From the NCBI RefSeq assembly GCF_016411865.1, contig NZ_JAEKJA010000026.1, positions 62,001 through 126,000 on the forward strand: a stretch of DNA of 64,000 nucleotides, written 5' to 3'. The position numbers and the translations under genes were made by a program. Source of the stretch: Acuticoccus mangrovi (GTDB lineage Bacteria; Pseudomonadota; Alphaproteobacteria; Rhizobiales; Amorphaceae). The notes beneath the pieces are model-generated. The model had not been told where the DNA came from. It saw only the letters and a program-made list of their open reading frames with translations, and searched no databases. Of the stretch, positions 42,846-51,853 are shown piece after piece. The stretch's first letter is position 1. Each line of letters begins with the position of its first letter.

Positions 42846-44081
42846 TTGCCCGAGATCAAGATCGCCCCGGAATTCGTCGAACACACCATCATGGAGCTGG
42901 CGCGCTTTGGGGCCTACGCCGACACCGGCGTGTGGCGCACGGTCTATTCGCCCGAGTGGGTCGCCGCGCAGGATCTCTACGCCACCTGGTGCGCAGAGGC
43001 GGGGCTCGCCGTGTCGCGCGACGCGGTGGGCAACGTGTGGGGGCGCCTCGCAGGCAGCGAGGGCGGCGGCTCGATCGTCTCCGGCTCGCACATCGACAGC
43101 CAGCGGCCCGGCGGGCGCTATGACGGTGCGCTCGGGGCGCTCGCGGGGCTGATCGCGCTCAGGGCGCTCAAGGAGCAGTTCGGCACCCCCCGCCGCACGC
43201 TCGAGGCGGTGTCGCTGTGCGAGGAGGAGGGGAGCCGCTTTCCCTCCACCAACTTCTGGGGCTCGCGCGCCATCACCGGGCGCATCGCTCCGGACGACCC
43301 TGACAAGGTCGTCGGCTATGACGGGGAGACGATCGCCGAGGCGATGCGCGGCGTGGGGCTCGACCCGGCCGACATTCCGTCCGCCAAGCGGGACGACATC
43401 GACGTGTTCGTCGAGCTCCACATCGAGCAGGGGCCGATCCTGGAGCATGCCGACCTGCCGGTGGCGGTGGTCGACGCGATCACCGGCATCCGCCACTACG
43501 ACGTGATGCTGACGGGCGAGCAGAACCACGCCGGCGCCTTCCCGATGGATCTGCGGCGCGACCCGATGGCGGGGTTCGCCGAGATCGCGTCGGGCGTGAT
43601 CAACACCGCCCACCGCATGGGCCGCCCGGCGGTGACGACGGTGGGCCGCGTGCTCGTCGATCCCAACGGGGCCGCCGTGGTGCCGCGCTCGGTGAACTTC
43701 ACCGTCGACGCCCGCCATCCCGACCCCGCCCAGCGCGCGGTGCTCTATGCCCGGCACGAGGCGCTGATGCGCGAGGTCGCCGAGCGCCGCGGCCTCGAGA
43801 TCGCCTGGAAGCACAATATCGACCATGCCCCGTGCCTGTCCGACCCCGGCGTGGTGGCGACGCTGCAGGAGGCCGCGCGCAGCCAGGGCATTCCCTTCAT
43901 GACGATGCCGAGCGGGGCCGGCCACGACAGCCAGCAGATGGCGCGGATCGCCAAGGTCGCGATGATCTTCGTGCGCTCCAAGGACGGGCGCAGCCACACC
44001 CCGGAGGAGTTCTCCTCCATTCCCGACATCGTCGAGGGCATTCGGGTGCTGGCGGCGGGGCTGCACGCGCTCGCCTACTGA
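42846..44081 (+). CDS. Zn-dependent M20 amidohydrolase (L-carbamoylase / allantoate amidohydrolase type)
   Basis: 411 residues. The bimetal site of the M20 HyuC/AllC family is present: GSHIDSQRPGGRYDGALG, CEEEGSRF, HIEQGPILE and GAGHDSQQMA. Family members split N-carbamoyl-L-amino acids, beta-ureidopropionate or allantoate to ammonia and CO2. Start taken as TTG 42846 because GGAGGGAACG precedes it; a GTG at 42822 would add 8 residues. Shares a 168-base divergent region with the D-carbamoylase, giving a pair of opposite stereochemistry. Which N-carbamoyl compound it uses cannot be read from sequence. Confidence 0.88.
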   Translation: MPEIKIAPEFVEHTIMELARFGAYADTGVWRTVYSPEWVAAQDLYATWCAEAGLAVSRDAVGNVWGRLAGSEGGGSIVSGSHIDSQRPGGRYDGALGALAGLIALRALKEQFGTPRRTLEAVSLCEEEGSRFPSTNFWGSRAITGRIAPDDPDKVVGYDGETIAEAMRGVGLDPADIPSAKRDDIDVFVELHIEQGPILEHADLPVAVVDAITGIRHYDVMLTGEQNHAGAFPMDLRRDPMAGFAEIASGVINTAHRMGRPAVTTVGRVLVDPNGAAVVPRSVNFTVDARHPDPAQRAVLYARHEALMREVAERRGLEIAWKHNIDHAPCLSDPGVVATLQEAARSQGIPFMTMPSGAGHDSQQMARIAKVAMIFVRSKDGRSHTPEEFSSIPDIVEGIRVLAAGLHALAY

Positions 44082-44089
44082 GGCGGGAC

Positions 44090-44109
44090 GATGCGAACAG
44101 ATGCGAACA
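44090..44109. repeat. Tandem decamer upstream of rutA copy 2
   Basis: GATGCGAACA occurs twice head to tail (44090-44099, 44100-44109), 130 bases before the rutA-like ATG and just after the Zn-hydrolase stop. The one-turn spacing is what a direct-repeat operator would show; no regulator gene is adjacent. A 7-bp stem (GCCGGCC/GGCCGGC, 44181-44197) lies between it and the gene. Confidence 0.4.
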
Positions 44110-44238
44110 ATCCGATCAACGATGCACACTAATCGGGCGGGGTGTGTGGCGTCGGGCTCGCTATTCTAGCCGTGTGCCTGGCCGGCCGAGGGCCGGCGGC
44201 CGAGACGAACCTTTTGCGTGTCACTTGAGGGGCTTGCG

Positions 44239-45321
44239 ATGGATATCGGCGTCTTCATACCCATCAACAACAACGGTTGGCTCATTTCGGAAACCTCGCC
44301 ACAGTACATGCCGAGTTTCGAATTGAACAAGACCATCGTGCAGCGGGCGGAGCAGTACAACTTCGACTTCGCCCTCTCGATGATCAAGCTGCATGGCTTC
44401 GGCGGCAAGACCGAGTTCTGGGACTACGGGCTCGAGTCGTTCACGCTGATGGCGGGGCTCGCGGCGGTCACGTCGAAGATCAAGCTGTTCGCCTCCACCG
44501 CGGTGCTCACCTTGCCGCCGGCGATGGTGGCGCGGATGGCGACCACCATCGATTCCATTTCCGGCGGCCGCTTCGGCGTCAACATCGTGTCGGGCTGGCA
44601 GTCGGCCGAGTACGACCAGATGGGGCTGTGGCCCGGCGACGAGTACTTCGGCTACCGCTACGACTATTCGTCCGAATACGTGACGGTGATGAAGGAGCTG
44701 TGGGCGAGCGGGGTGTCCAACTTCAAGGGCACGCACTTCACCATGGACAACTGCACCATGAAGCCGACGCCGTCGCACCCGATCGAGATCGTGTCGGCGG
44801 GGCAGAGCAACCGGGGGCTGGAGTTCTCGGCCGAGTATGCCGACTACACCTTCGCCCTCGGCTCCGGCCTCAACACGCCGACGGCCTATGCGCCGTTCAA
44901 CGAGCGTCTGCTGGCGGCGGCGGCGAAGACCGGCCGCGACCTCGGCAGCTACGTCCTCTTCATGATCATCGCCGAAGAGACGGACGAGGAGGCGATGGCG
45001 AAGTGGACCCACTACCGCGAGGGCGCCGACGTCGACGCGCTGTCGTGGATGGCCGACCAGAGCGGCAAGGACGTGGCGGCCGAGGACGGCTCCACCGCCA
45101 AGGCCATGAACCTTCCCGAGGGCGCGGTGAACTTCAACATGGGCACCCTCGTCGGCTCCTACGCCACGGTGGCGCGGATGCTCGACGAGGTGGCCTCGGT
45201 GCCCGGCACCAAGGGCATCATGATGACGTTCGACGACTTCGTGCTCGGCATCGAGAAGTTCGGCAAGTACGTGCAGCCGCTGATGAAGACGCGGGCCGAC
45301 CGCCTGCCCGCGGCCGCCTGA
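44239..45321 (+). CDS. rutA: RutA-like pyrimidine monooxygenase, copy 2
   Basis: 360 residues. Follows RutA more closely than copy 1: [103 protein letters not shown]. Predicted FMN- and O2-dependent ring opening of uracil (or thymine) to ureidoacrylate. ATG 44239 follows TTGAGGGGC. Transcribed after the Zn-hydrolase gene. The companion genes rutB-rutG are not in the window, so reduced FMN must come from an unlinked reductase, and ureidoacrylate may be hydrolysed by one of the local carbamoyl hydrolases. Confidence 0.9.
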   Translation: MDIGVFIPINNNGWLISETSPQYMPSFELNKTIVQRAEQYNFDFALSMIKLHGFGGKTEFWDYGLESFTLMAGLAAVTSKIKLFASTAVLTLPPAMVARMATTIDSISGGRFGVNIVSGWQSAEYDQMGLWPGDEYFGYRYDYSSEYVTVMKELWASGVSNFKGTHFTMDNCTMKPTPSHPIEIVSAGQSNRGLEFSAEYADYTFALGSGLNTPTAYAPFNERLLAAAAKTGRDLGSYVLFMIIAEETDEEAMAKWTHYREGADVDALSWMADQSGKDVAAEDGSTAKAMNLPEGAVNFNMGTLVGSYATVARMLDEVASVPGTKGIMMTFDDFVLGIEKFGKYVQPLMKTRADRLPAAA

Positions 45322-45348
45322 TCCGCCGCGCGTCGTTCGGCGCCGGAC

Positions 45349-45400
45349 GGGGTGACGGCGAGGGGCGCGGCTTCCCGCCGTCGTCCCCTGCCGTCGCCCC
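45349..45400. terminator. Imperfect hairpin between convergent rutA and sugar permease genes
   Basis: GGGGTGACGGCGAGGGG (45349-45365) can pair with CCCCTGCCGTCGCCCC (45385-45400), with one bulge and one G-T pair. It fills the 98-base gap between two convergent stop codons. Confidence 0.4.
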
Positions 45401-45419
45401 CCGCCGTCGCTCTGTGGCG

Positions 45420-46412
45420 TCAGCTGAAGTCCTGCGCCTCGCGCTTGCGCACCAGCTGCGACAACGCCACCGCCGTCACCAGCGCACCGCCGTAGAAGAG
45501 GTTCTGCACGTAGGTCTGGATGCCGAGCATCGACAGGCCGGTGATGCCGATGACGAGGAAATAGACCGCGATCAGCGAGCCGAACGCGTTGAAGCGTCCC
45601 GGATTGATCGCCGTCGCGCCGAGGAAGGCGGCGGCGAAGGCGGGCAGCAGGAAGGTGTTGCCGGAGTTCGGATCGGCCGCCCCGATGGTCCCGACATAGA
45701 GGATGCCGGTGGTGGCGCTGATCATCCCGGAGGCGATGAAGCAGAAGAAGCGCACCCGGTCGACGCGGATGCCGGAGAGGCGCGCCACCTCCCGCCCGCG
45801 CCCCACGAAGAGCAGCCGCCGCCCCAGTGAAGTGTAGCCGAACACGTACCAGAGCACGATCGCGAGCGTCAGCGCGTAGTAGAACACCAGCGGGATGCCG
45901 AAGACACGCGTCACCACCACGTAGGTGACGAGCACCGGATCGATGCCGCTGATGGTGCTCGACCCGGAGATCCACAGCACGATGCCGTTGATGAAGGTGC
46001 CGGTGCCGAGCGTGACGATCAGCGAGTGGATGCGGAAGTAGAGGACGAACCAGGCGTTGACCATGCCGATGACGGCGCCCGCGCCGATGGCGCAGACCAT
46101 CGCCACCGGGAGCGGCACCCCCATCTGGGCGTTGAGCACGGCCACCATCATCGCCCCGAGGGTGAGGGTGGCGGCGATCGAGAGGTCGAAGTCGCCCGCC
46201 GTCAGCGGGATGATGAGGGCGAGCGTCAGGAACACCAGCACCGACTGGGAGCCGAGCATCGTGGAGATGTTGGCCCACGACAGGAAGGCGACGGGCTTCA
46301 GCGCTCCGAACACACAGAAGAGGACGACCAGCGCGAAGACCAGCGCGTAGGCCTCCGCGTGGCGCTTCCAGTTGATGGGGGCGGCGCCGGGCGTCGCGGT
46401 GGCTTCGCTCAT
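45420..46412 (-). CDS. Sugar-type ABC transporter permease (RbsC family)
   Basis: 330 residues, about nine to ten helices, BPD_transp_2 family: IIPLTAGDFDLSIAATLTLGAM, SLIVTLGTGTFINGIVLWIS, GRRLLFVGRGREVARLSGI. Acts as a homodimeric channel in the inner membrane. ATG 46412 overlaps the ATPase stop (ATGA). The start is internal to a longer open frame that is a shadow over the ATPase gene. Substrate unknown (ribose-, xylose- or nucleoside-like). Confidence 0.9.
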   Translation of the reverse strand: MSEATATPGAAPINWKRHAEAYALVFALVVLFCVFGALKPVAFLSWANISTMLGSQSVLVFLTLALIIPLTAGDFDLSIAATLTLGAMMVAVLNAQMGVPLPVAMVCAIGAGAVIGMVNAWFVLYFRIHSLIVTLGTGTFINGIVLWISGSSTISGIDPVLVTYVVVTRVFGIPLVFYYALTLAIVLWYVFGYTSLGRRLLFVGRGREVARLSGIRVDRVRFFCFIASGMISATTGILYVGTIGAADPNSGNTFLLPAFAAAFLGATAINPGRFNAFGSLIAVYFLVIGITGLSMLGIQTYVQNLFYGGALVTAVALSQLVRKREAQDFS

Positions 46413-47998
46413 GCGGCTTCCTCGCGCGGGTGGAGGGCGGTGAGGGTGGTGCTCTTGAGGCAGGCCTCGGTGATCCTGTCCTTGGTGACGGCGTCGCCGG
46501 AGAGAATGTCGACGATGCGCCCGCCGGCGAACACCAGGACCCGGTGGCAGATCTGGGCGAGCTGCTCGGCGTCGGTACTCGCGACGAGGATCGCCGTGCC
46601 CTTCGAGGCCGCCCCGTTGAGCGCGGCAAAGAGCGTCTGGCGGGCGCCGACGTCGACGCCCTGGGTGGGCTCGTCGAGCATCAGGAGGGTGGGCTCGGTC
46701 TGCAGCCACTTCGCCAGCAGCACCTTCTGGGCGTTGCCGCCGGAGAGCGCCGAAAGGTTGAGCTCCGGCCGGTTGGGCCGCACCTCGTAGTCGCGCCCGA
46801 GCGAGCGGGCCCGTTCGGTGAGGCGCGGCCAGGAGAGGCCGAACGCCCCCATGAAGTCCGACAGGACGGGCAGCGAGATGTTGTCGGTGATCGATAGGCT
46901 GCCGACCCCCGCCGCGCCCAGCCGATCGGCCGGCAGGAAGGCGATGCCCGCCGCCATCGCGTGTTCGGGCAGGATGGTGGCGAGGTCGAGCGTCGTGCCA
47001 CCGACGGAGAAGGTCCCCGCTCGGGCGCGCTGCGCGGCGTAGAGGAGAGAGGGCACGCGGTCCGCCCCGGAGCCGATGAGGCCGGTGAGGCCGACGATTT
47101 CCCCCTCGTGCACGGCGAAGCCCACGTCCTCCACCATCGGACCGGAGAGGCTCGCCACCCGGGCGGCGACCGGGCGGGCGGTGAGGTCCGGCTTGGCGCT
47201 CTGGAAGAGGCTCACCTTGCGCCCCACGATGAGCTCGATGAAGCCGTCGTGGTCGACGTCCTTGGAGACCACCGTGCCGGCGAGCTTGCCGTCGCGCAGG
47301 ATGGTGGCGCGGTCGGTGATCTCGCGGATCTCGTCGATGTCGTGCGACACGAAGATCACGCCGGCACCGTCGGCGGCGATGCTCTTCACGAGCAAAAAGA
47401 GCTGCTCCACGCCGGCCTTCGGGAGGAAGGGGGTGGGCTCGTCGAGGATGAGGAGGCCACGGCCGCCGGCGGTCGCGTCCTTCACCTCCTCGAAGGCGCG
47501 CACGATGGCGACGAGCGCCCGCTCCACCTGCGGCAGGTCCTGGATGCGGGCGCGCGGGTCGATGGCGAGGTCGAAGCGAGCGAAGGTCGCCCGCGCCTTT
47601 TCCGCCTCGCGCCGCCAATTGATGGCGACGCGGTTCTGCGTGGCGAGATCGTTGAGGCGCAGATTCTCCACCACCGTGAGGGAGGGGATCAGCGCCAGGT
47701 GCTGATGCACGAAGGCGATGCCGAGGGCGCGGGCGCCGCCGGCCGGCATCGGCAGCCTCGCCGCCTCGCCGTACATCACGAGCTCCGCCCCTGGTTCCGG
47801 ATCGTGGAAGCCGGCGAGGATCTTGATCAGCGTCGACTTGCCCGACCCGTTCTGGCCGAGGAGGCCGTGCACCTCGCCGGGCAGCACCTCCAGCCCCACG
47901 TCGTCGAGCACGAGCTGGTTGCCGAAGCGCTTCGACAGGTGGCGGACGTCGAGGACGGGGGCATCGCCCCGATGGCGGCGTCTGAACGCCTCGCTCAT
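46409..47998 (-). CDS. Sugar-type ABC transporter ATPase with two nucleotide-binding domains
   Basis: 529 residues, RbsA/MglA layout. The first domain is complete (Walker A GQNGSGKST, Walker B LLILDEPTPF with PF in place of SA after the DEPT). The second has a degenerate Walker A (GLIGSGADRV) but a good signature (LSGGNAQKVLLAKWL) and Walker B (LLMLDEPTQGVDVG), as is normal in this family. Powers the importer formed with the RbsC-type permease. Overlaps genes on both sides by 4 bases. Confidence 0.91.
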   Translation of the reverse strand: MSEAFRRRHRGDAPVLDVRHLSKRFGNQLVLDDVGLEVLPGEVHGLLGQNGSGKSTLIKILAGFHDPEPGAELVMYGEAARLPMPAGGARALGIAFVHQHLALIPSLTVVENLRLNDLATQNRVAINWRREAEKARATFARFDLAIDPRARIQDLPQVERALVAIVRAFEEVKDATAGGRGLLILDEPTPFLPKAGVEQLFLLVKSIAADGAGVIFVSHDIDEIREITDRATILRDGKLAGTVVSKDVDHDGFIELIVGRKVSLFQSAKPDLTARPVAARVASLSGPMVEDVGFAVHEGEIVGLTGLIGSGADRVPSLLYAAQRARAGTFSVGGTTLDLATILPEHAMAAGIAFLPADRLGAAGVGSLSITDNISLPVLSDFMGAFGLSWPRLTERARSLGRDYEVRPNRPELNLSALSGGNAQKVLLAKWLQTEPTLLMLDEPTQGVDVGARQTLFAALNGAASKGTAILVASTDAEQLAQICHRVLVFAGGRIVDILSGDAVTKDRITEACLKSTTLTALHPREEAA

Positions 47999-49104
47999 TC
48001 GAGGCCCCAGAGCTTGCGGTAGCCCGACACGTGCTCGTCGCCATAGCCCTGGTTGAAGCCGGCGGGCACGCCCGCGGTCTCGGCGTTATCCTTGTCGAAG
48101 ATGAGAAGCGGCACATAGAGGTCCTCCGGCACGTCGAGGCCGCACAGCGACCGCATCTCGGCGTCGATGGTGGAACGGGCGATCCAGCCGAGGCTCTCGC
48201 CGATATCCATCTCCACCTCGCCCTGGCGCACCAGGTCGATGACGAAGGGGGTGCCGTTGAATGTGGCGATCTTCACCTGTCCCTTCTTGCCGGTGATCGT
48301 GAGGGCCGGCAGCACGAATTGGCTCATCGAATCGTAGATCGGCACGATGTAGTTGATCGTCGGATCGGCGATCAGCGCGCCCTGAACGTTGGTCTGGATC
48401 TTGGTCGCCCACTCGGCGACCGGCACGTTGACGTAGGTATGGCTGCAGCCCCCGTCGCACAGCTTGTCGAGCGTCGCCTGGACCGATTTGCGGTAGGGGG
48501 TGGTGGCGGGCACGTCGTCGGAGCCGATGATGAGGACGTTGGCCTTGCCCTCGGTCTTCACCGTGATCCAGGCACCGATGATCTCGCCGACGCGGGTGTA
48601 GGGGATCGGGAAGGAGTGGGTGGCGGCGGGATCGTCCGGCGTCGTGGTGTCGGCCCAGTGGGTGGCGAAGACCTGGATGCCGGCCGCCTTGGCCGCCGCC
48701 GCCTGCGGCCCCAGCGAGGACGGGATGATGCCGGCCATCAGGTCGATCCCGTCAAAGCCGTTGTTGATGGCGAACTCCATGCCCTGCACCCACTGGGTGG
48801 GCTGAGCCTGGTTCTTCCACTGCTGGAACTCGAAGCCGATCTCCTCGGCGACCTCCTCCATCGAGGTTTCGATACCGTCCACGAACGGGATGGAGCTCGA
48901 CGTCGGGACCGAGAAGAGCTTCTTGTCGGCCATGCAGGCCTTGGCGTCGAACGGCTCGCCCGGCGGCTCGAAGGTGGGGATCTGGGAGTGCTCGTCGACG
49001 ATCGCCTGGGCGGCTTCGAGGTCGGGTGCGGCATGGGCCGGACCGCAGGCGATCGCGGCGAGGAGGGTGGTCGCCGCGCTCGTGAGGAAGAAGCGTGTCG
49101 TCAT
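47995..49104 (-). CDS. Sugar-type ABC transporter substrate-binding protein
   Basis: 369 residues. Sec signal peptide (MTTRFFLTSAATT... ending AHAAP) and type I periplasmic binding fold (Peripla_BP_4): FSVPTSSSIPFVDGIETSM, NNGFDGIDLMAGIIPSSLG, VLIIGSDDVPATT. Five cysteines are present in the mature region, allowing disulfides. ATG 49104 is used because the signal peptide begins there. First gene of SBP-ATPase-permease, all overlapping by ATGA. The 184-base gap upstream (49105-49288) holds no feature I recognise. Ligand unknown. Confidence 0.88.
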   Translation of the reverse strand: MTTRFFLTSAATTLLAAIACGPAHAAPDLEAAQAIVDEHSQIPTFEPPGEPFDAKACMADKKLFSVPTSSSIPFVDGIETSMEEVAEEIGFEFQQWKNQAQPTQWVQGMEFAINNGFDGIDLMAGIIPSSLGPQAAAAKAAGIQVFATHWADTTTPDDPAATHSFPIPYTRVGEIIGAWITVKTEGKANVLIIGSDDVPATTPYRKSVQATLDKLCDGGCSHTYVNVPVAEWATKIQTNVQGALIADPTINYIVPIYDSMSQFVLPALTITGKKGQVKIATFNGTPFVIDLVRQGEVEMDIGESLGWIARSTIDAEMRSLCGLDVPEDLYVPLLIFDKDNAETAGVPAGFNQGYGDEHVSGYRKLWGLE

Positions 49105-49288
49105 GCGTCGAAGCTCCTGTTTCGGCCACGGGATCCGTGGCGAAGGGGATTCGCCGAGGCGGCAACGACGTGACGGCCGGTCTACTCGGCGGTGGTCCAA
49201 CGTGTCGCCACCGGGACGAGCAACCGTTGTGCCAACCGCAGAAATTCCAAATGCCGGGCGGGCCCTCGCGCGCCCGGCCGGCGGTCTC

Positions 49289-50287
49289 TCAGGCCGGCTC
49301 GGGAACGCTCGTCATCACCTCGGCGGCGATCTGGAAGGAGCGGATGCGCGCCGCGTGGTCGTGGATCTGGCCGGTGAGGATGACCTCGTCGGGCCGGTAG
49401 CGGGCGAGGAGGGCGGCGAGCCCGGTGCGCACCGTATCGGCCGAGCCGACGACGGTGACGCGCAGCGCCTCGTCGACCGTCGCCATCATCCGCGGATCGA
49501 TCGCCTGCGCGACATTGTCCACCGGATAGGGCAACAGGCTCGGCCGCCCGGAGCGCAGGTTGGCGAAGGACTGCTGCAGCGAGGACATCAGGTAGCGCGC
49601 CTCCTCGTCGGTGTCGGCGGCGAACACGTTGACGGCCAGCGTGAAGTAGGGCGCAGAGAGCTGCGGCGAGGGGCGGAAGGTGCGGCGGTAGATGTCGAGC
49701 GCCTCCTGCAGCTGCGCCGGGGCGAAGTGCGAGGCGAACGCGTAGGGCAGGCCGAGATAGGCGGCGAGCTGCGCCCCGTAGGTGGACGAGCCGAGGATCG
49801 TCACCGGCACCTTGGTGCCTGCGCCGGGGTTCGCCTTGATGCTCATGCCGGGCTCGGGATCGTCGAGGTAGGTCATCAGCTCGAAGACGTCCTGGGGGAA
49901 GTTGTCGGTGCTCTCGAGATTTCGCCGGAGCGCGCGGGCGGTCATCATGTCGGTGCCGGGCGCCCGGCCGATGCCGAGGTCGATGCGGTCGGGAAACAGG
50001 CAGGCGAGGGTGCCGAACTGCTCGGCGATGATCAGCGGGGCGTGGTTGGGAAGCATGATCCCGCCCGAGCCGACGCGGATCGTCTTGGTGGCGGCGGCGA
50101 CGTGGCCGATCACCACCGCGGTCGCCGCGCTCGCGATGCCGGGGATGTTGTGGTGCTCGGCGAGCCAGAAACGGGTGTAGCCCGCGGCCTCGGCGTGGCG
50201 GGCGAGGTCGGCGGAGTTGAGGAGGGCCGTGCGCGCGTCGGAGCCTTCCGTGATCGGAGCGAGGTCGAGGATGGAGTAGGGGATCAT
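49289..50287 (-). CDS. Luciferase-like (LLM class) flavin-dependent oxidoreductase, YhbW type
   Basis: 332 residues: [59 protein letters not shown] are hallmarks of the MsnO8/YhbW subgroup of bacterial-luciferase-like monooxygenases. Substrate and products of this subgroup are unknown. Third luciferase-like protein in the window, but much more distant from the two RutA copies. Divergent from the aminotransferase across a region with a 12-base perfect palindrome. Confidence 0.88.
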   Translation of the reverse strand: MIPYSILDLAPITEGSDARTALLNSADLARHAEAAGYTRFWLAEHHNIPGIASAATAVVIGHVAAATKTIRVGSGGIMLPNHAPLIIAEQFGTLACLFPDRIDLGIGRAPGTDMMTARALRRNLESTDNFPQDVFELMTYLDDPEPGMSIKANPGAGTKVPVTILGSSTYGAQLAAYLGLPYAFASHFAPAQLQEALDIYRRTFRPSPQLSAPYFTLAVNVFAADTDEEARYLMSSLQQSFANLRSGRPSLLPYPVDNVAQAIDPRMMATVDEALRVTVVGSADTVRTGLAALLARYRPDEVILTGQIHDHAARIRSFQIAAEVMTSVPEPA

Positions 50288-50330
50288 GGCGCCGTCCGTT
50301 CCATGCTGAGGCAGAATTAGTTGCTATGCC

Positions 50331-50342
50331 TCCTATATAGGA
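50331..50342. promoter_or_regulatory. 12-bp perfect palindrome in divergent region
   Basis: TCCTATATAGGA, self-complementary, lies 44 bases upstream of the LLM oxidoreductase ATG and 122 bases before the aminotransferase ATG. It is an AT-rich island in a GC-rich region and a likely operator or -10-containing element; the cognate regulator is not in the window. Confidence 0.45.
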
Positions 50343-50463
50343 CATTCGCCTATGGTTGGGACATCGCCTCGCCGCGGTCGACCCCTCGGCCGCCCGATTG
50401 CCGCCTGATTGCGGACGGTGTAGGCCTCCCGGCGCGCCGTGAGGGCGCTTCAGGAGGATCGCC

Positions 50464-51753
50464 ATGACCGCTCAGAGCCTCGCCTGCGCCCTCGCCGAGG
50501 CCGAGGCCCTCTATGTCGACCGCCGTCCCGAAAGCCTCGCCGCGCATCGCCGGGCCGAGAAGGTGATGCCGGGCGGCAACACGCGCTCCTCGCTGTGGAG
50601 CGATCCCTTCCCCCTCTGCGTCGCGAGCGGCAAGGGGTGCCGCATCACCGACGTCGACGGCCACACCTACGTCGACTTCCTCGGCGAGTTCACCAGCGGG
50701 ATCTTCGGCCATTCGCCCGACGCGGTGGCGACGGCGGTGGCGAAGGCGCTCGCCGACGGCATCAACCTCTCCTCCCACAACCGCCTCGAGATCGGCCTCG
50801 CCGAGCGCATCGTCGCGCGGTTTCCCTCGATCGACCTCGTTCGCTTCACCAACTCCGGCACCGAGGCGAACCTGATGGCGATCACGCTGGCGCGGGCTGC
50901 CACCGGGCGCTCGCGCATCGTGGTGTTCGAGCGTGGCTATCACGGTGGCGTGCTGTCCTTCCCGCCGGGCGGCTCGGCGGCGACGGCACCGTTCGACTTC
51001 AAGGTCCTGCCCTACGACGACCTCGAGGCGGCGAGCGCCGCATTCGCCGAGGACGGCGACATAGCGGCGGTGCTGGTGGAGCCGATGCAGGGGGCGGGGG
51101 GCTGCCACGTCGCCTCGCGCGACTTCCTCCTCGGCCTGCGTCGCCTCACCGAGGCGGCCGGCGCGATCCTCATCTTCGACGAGATCCAGACGGCGCGCAT
51201 GTCCGTCGCCGGCTGCCAGGGGCGGCTCGGCATCCGGCCTGATCTCACCACCATCGGAAAATTCTTCGGCGGTGGCCTCGCCTTCGGCGCGTTCGGCGGC
51301 CGGCGCGATCTGATGGCGCGCCTCGACCCGCGCCGCGCCGACGCGCTCGGCCACGCGGGCACCTTCAACAACAACACGCTGACGATGGCGGCCGGCATCG
51401 CCGCCATCGACGCCTATCTCGACGGCGCGGCGCTCGAGGCCCTGTTCGATCGCGGCGAGGCGCTGCGGCGGGACCTCCAGGCGATCTTCGAGGCCGCCGG
51501 CGCGCCCTACAGCGTGACCGGGCTCGGCTCGATCATGACGATCCACGCCACGCACGCCGAGGATGCGACGGCGCTGCGCCGGCTCCTCCAGTTCGACCTT
51601 CTGGCGGGCGGCCACTACATCGCTCAGCGCGGCCTGATCGCCCTGTCCCTGCCGGTGGGCGAGGCGGAGATCAGCGCGCTGCTCGACGCCGTCGCCGCCT
51701 TTCTGGAGGCTCGGACCGAGACGATCGGCGCGAGCATACAGACGGTCGGATAG
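50464..51753 (+). CDS. Class III aminotransferase, glutamate-1-semialdehyde mutase-like
   Basis: 429 residues, fold type I PLP enzyme. Substrate loop PGGNTRS, NSGTEANLMA, FDEIQTAR and the PLP lysine Lys266 in TIGKFFGGG are all present. Although it resembles HemL, sequence details (HAGTFNNNTLTMAAG; no porphyrin genes nearby) fit the wider set of class III transaminases that handle beta- or D-amino acids. AGGAGGATCGCC precedes the ATG. Considering the D-carbamoylase some 8 kb away, a D-amino-acid substrate is possible but unproven. Confidence 0.85.
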   Translation: MTAQSLACALAEAEALYVDRRPESLAAHRRAEKVMPGGNTRSSLWSDPFPLCVASGKGCRITDVDGHTYVDFLGEFTSGIFGHSPDAVATAVAKALADGINLSSHNRLEIGLAERIVARFPSIDLVRFTNSGTEANLMAITLARAATGRSRIVVFERGYHGGVLSFPPGGSAATAPFDFKVLPYDDLEAASAAFAEDGDIAAVLVEPMQGAGGCHVASRDFLLGLRRLTEAAGAILIFDEIQTARMSVAGCQGRLGIRPDLTTIGKFFGGGLAFGAFGGRRDLMARLDPRRADALGHAGTFNNNTLTMAAGIAAIDAYLDGAALEALFDRGEALRRDLQAIFEAAGAPYSVTGLGSIMTIHATHAEDATALRRLLQFDLLAGGHYIAQRGLIALSLPVGEAEISALLDAVAAFLEARTETIGASIQTVG

Positions 51754-51853
51754 GCGCACCTATCCTTTCGCGCGTGCCGGCGAACCCGATGCGCGGCCCA
51801 TGGTCGACCTCCCGGACCTAAACTCGCCTCGGTCCAACCTCGGGAGATCGATC

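Noticed and set aside
45420-48116. Single 898-codon frame covering the permease and part of the ATPase
   Set aside because: Only the last 330 codons are real permease; the rest is a shadow of the ATPase in another frame, so there is no fusion protein.
50464-51753. Assignment of the class III aminotransferase as hemL
   Set aside because: Similarity is at family level only and no tetrapyrrole genes are nearby; alphaproteobacteria normally make 5-aminolevulinate by HemA.
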